DNA from: CAYJFK01 sp964369475
Lineage (GTDB): Bacteria; Bacillota; Clostridia; Oscillospirales; Feifaniaceae
Length of the DNA: 6,284 bases
Assembly: GCA_964369475.1 (NCBI GenBank)
Contig: CAYJFK010000095.1
Coordinates: 1 to 6,284 of the forward strand
Direction: 5' to 3'
Shown here: piece after piece, positions 5,291-6,284 of the stretch
Numbering within the stretch: the stretch's first letter is position 1
Layout of the letters: the number at the start of each line of letters is the position of its first letter
Notes under the pieces: model-generated
Told to the model about the DNA's origin: nothing
Database searches by the model: none
Seen by the model: the letters and a program-made list of their open reading frames with translations, nothing else
Translations under genes and position numbers: made by a program

Positions 5291-5390
5291 CAAAAAATCA
5301 GCTGGCGCTCATTTTAACGCCCTCGGGGCGGGAATTTTACGCCAGAGGGCACCCTGATGGTGCCCCCACGCCGCTCCCCCTCCTTCCGCA
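5291..5390. repeat. GC-rich palindromic intergenic element, possible dispersed repeat
   Basis: This part of the gene-free stretch 5194-5621 is much more GC-rich than its surroundings. CTGGCG (5302-5307) pairs with CGCCAG (5340-5345) and encloses CGCCC-TCG-GGGCG (5318-5330). GGGCACC (5347-5353) pairs with GGTGCCC (5359-5365) around CTGAT. A pyrimidine-rich tail follows (5366-5386). The words ATTTTAACGCC and ATTTTACGCC recur inside it. An open frame through it (5275-5565) has no ribosome binding site and runs over the promoter at 5446, so I do not call it a gene. Its reverse complement resembles 2316-2393. Copies elsewhere in the genome are expected but cannot be checked here. Confidence 0.4.
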
Positions 5391-5445
5391 AGCTTTACAT
5401 TATTGGATTTATCTAACGACAAACAAAAATTTAATCAAAAAAGTA

Positions 5446-5474
5446 TTGACAATAATTCTTTTTTGCTATATTAT
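5446..5474 (+). promoter_or_regulatory. sigma-A promoter of the DUF3793-flavodoxin unit
   Basis: A perfect -35 TTGACA (5446-5451) is followed by 17 bp and TATTAT (5469-5474). The expected start is near 5480, exactly at the 5' foot of a 10-bp dyad (5479-5504). This gives an untranslated leader of about 140 nt. Nothing else was seen in the AT-rich 5391-5445 before it. Confidence 0.8.
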
Positions 5475-5478
5475 TATT

Positions 5479-5607
5479 ATGCGGTTAGTGAAAGCTAACC
5501 GCATGGACTGCCGACAATTGTATTTAAGGCAGTTTCTTTTAAAGCTATTGGTTACCTTTAGCTAACTTTTAAAAGCACATCTACATATTAAGACTGAAAC
5601 TCGGAGG
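5479..5607 (+). promoter_or_regulatory. Structured 5' leader of the DUF3793-flavodoxin unit, unknown class
   Basis: Three dyads follow one another in the transcript. ATGCGGTTAG (5479-5488) pairs with CTAACCGCAT (5495-5504) around TGAAAG. ACTGCC (5507-5512) pairs with GGCAGT (5528-5533). CTTTTAAA (5536-5543) pairs with TTTAAAAG (5568-5575) and encloses AGCTA (5543-5547) with TAGCT (5559-5563), one base being shared between the two. The Shine-Dalgarno GGAGG is at 5603-5607. ACTGCCGA (5507-5514) can also pair with 5601-5608, covering the Shine-Dalgarno with one mismatch, so a switch is conceivable. I do not recognise a named riboswitch; in particular the FMN consensus is not apparent. The first dyad could instead be a DNA operator. 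Confidence 0.5.
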
Positions 5608-5621
5608 TAATATAAGCTATT

Positions 5622-6185
5622 ATGATAAGTGAAAAACTGCTGATAGAGCACTGCTCTTTAACATTGTCCTCGCTCAAAACGGCCAGCTTGTTTACCGCAA
5701 AATACGACTGTATTAAAAGCCTTATGCAAGATGTGGTGCTGTGGGAGGAAAAATTTTCGCACAAGGGATTAAAGCTTGTCCTTCTAAAGGTCGGAGATAG
5801 CTCTGCTCTTATATACATATACAGAGAAGAAATGCTAAAGGCCGATTTTGCCGACCAAAAGGCAAGAAAAATTCTAAACGAGTACGGATACGAGGGGCTT
5901 TGCGTGGAAGGGGCAATAAAACTGCTTTCTAACAGACTTTCGACATACGACGAGTTCCCCCACGAGATAGGGCTTTTTCTCGGTTATCCTCCAAGGGATG
6001 TAGAGGGCTTTATTTGTAACGGCGGCAAAAATTGCTCTTTATGCAAATATTGGAAGGTCTACGGAGAAAAAGATGCGGCAATGCAAAAATTTGCCCGTTA
6101 CGACAAATGCAAAGAGATATACAAAAAACTGTGGCAGGCAGGACGAGATATTATGGAACTTACCGTTAAGCGGTCGGTTGCTTAA
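5622..6185 (+). CDS. DUF3793 family protein
   Basis: This is a 187-residue soluble protein of unknown function with no signal peptide or membrane segment. I recognise the DUF3793 (PF12672) pattern: the HCSLTLSSLKTASLF start (10-24), a central VYR-like strand (YIYREE, about 65-70), the near-invariant FPHEIGLFLGYP..DV.GFI block (112-131), the C138-x2-C141-KYWKVYG stretch (138-148) and a C-terminal FARYDKCKEIYKKLWQAG helix. The two Cys and a third in YDKC could bind metal or be redox active, which is speculation. GGAGG at 5603-5607 is 14 nt from the ATG, rather far. An ATT at 5619 is the only upstream alternative, because TAA at 5613 closes the frame. A flavodoxin gene follows after 38 bp, an arrangement I associate with this family. 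It suggests a role in electron transfer or in an iron-limitation response; this is inference. Confidence 0.85.
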   Translation: MISEKLLIEHCSLTLSSLKTASLFTAKYDCIKSLMQDVVLWEEKFSHKGLKLVLLKVGDSSALIYIYREEMLKADFADQKARKILNEYGYEGLCVEGAIKLLSNRLSTYDEFPHEIGLFLGYPPRDVEGFICNGGKNCSLCKYWKVYGEKDAAMQKFARYDKCKEIYKKLWQAGRDIMELTVKRSVA

Positions 6186-6223
6186 TTATAAAACAACATT
6201 TTTTTAAAAGGAGATTTTTAATT

Positions 6224-6284
6224 ATGAGCAAAGTAGCAGTAGTTTATTGGAGCGGCACAGGCAACACAGAGGCAATGGCAAATT
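6224..6284 (+). CDS. Flavodoxin, 5' end only
   Basis: Only the first 20 residues are in the window; the gene runs off the right edge. They read as a beta strand, KVAVVYWS, followed by the flavodoxin phosphate-binding loop SGTGNTEAMA (Ser10 to Thr15 core), which holds the FMN phosphate. Flavodoxins are small cytoplasmic FMN proteins that replace ferredoxin as low-potential electron carriers, often when iron is scarce. The ATG at 6224 follows AAAAGGAG (6206-6213) at 10 nt. It lies 38 bp after the DUF3793 gene with no terminator between, so it probably shares the 5446 promoter. From this stub I cannot distinguish a short-chain flavodoxin from a longer flavodoxin-domain protein. Confidence 0.85.
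   Translation, partial: MSKVAVVYWSGTGNTEAMAN

Noticed and set aside
5275..5565. 96-residue plus-strand open frame after nfnB
   Set aside because: It has no Shine-Dalgarno, runs through palindromic DNA and over the promoter at 5446-5474 and the leader dyads, and its second half is low-complexity hydrophobic sequence from AT-rich DNA.
5479..5607. FMN riboswitch before the flavodoxin unit
   Set aside because: The leader is too short and AU-rich, and the conserved purine-rich FMN junction sequences are not visible.

Overview
The window looks like chromosomal DNA of an anaerobic Bacillota, most likely class Clostridia. The reasons are the strong AAGGAG-type ribosome binding sites, AT-rich intergenic DNA with consensus sigma-A promoters, an NfnAB-type ferredoxin/NADP oxidoreductase, a DUF3793-flavodoxin gene pair and a QueT-type vitamin transporter. 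The organism call is an inference from gene content. There are no transposases, phage genes, CRISPR arrays or defence genes. The coding part is ordinary core metabolism, and the unusual material lies in two structured intergenic stretches.

Left part (1-2156): a tRNA-Thr(CGU) on the minus strand, with its own consensus promoter, diverges from a rightward two-gene unit. That unit holds a cytoplasmic cyclophilin (ppiB) and a secreted, membrane-anchored D-Ala-D-Ala carboxypeptidase of the PBP5/DacF family. A consensus extended -10 promoter lies before ppiB, and no terminator is seen in the 37-base gap between the two genes.

First intergenic stretch (2157-2470): it holds eight 7-bp tandem repeats, two rightward terminator hairpins, a G-rich spacer of about 100 bp and a strong leftward terminator. 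The second rightward terminator and the leftward one share a nearly identical 24-base palindromic core. The leftward terminator ends queT (2471-2950, minus), an ECF-transporter substrate subunit for a queuosine precursor.

Central part (2951-5193): queT and the nfnAB operon are transcribed divergently from overlapping promoters in a 118-bp gap. NfnA and NfnB overlap by 8 bp. Together they are expected to form the cytoplasmic flavin-based electron-bifurcating enzyme that couples NADH and reduced ferredoxin to NADPH formation.

Second intergenic stretch (5194-5621): the nfn operon is followed by a chain of back-to-back hairpins (about 5201-5365). Next come a consensus promoter (5446-5474) and a leader of about 140 nt with three further dyads, reaching to a DUF3793 gene (5622-6185). 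A flavodoxin gene starts at 6224 and runs off the right edge. nfnAB and flavodoxin both belong to low-potential electron transfer, so the right half has a redox theme. The structured, promoter-proximal leader of the DUF3793-flavodoxin unit is the best candidate here for undescribed regulation.
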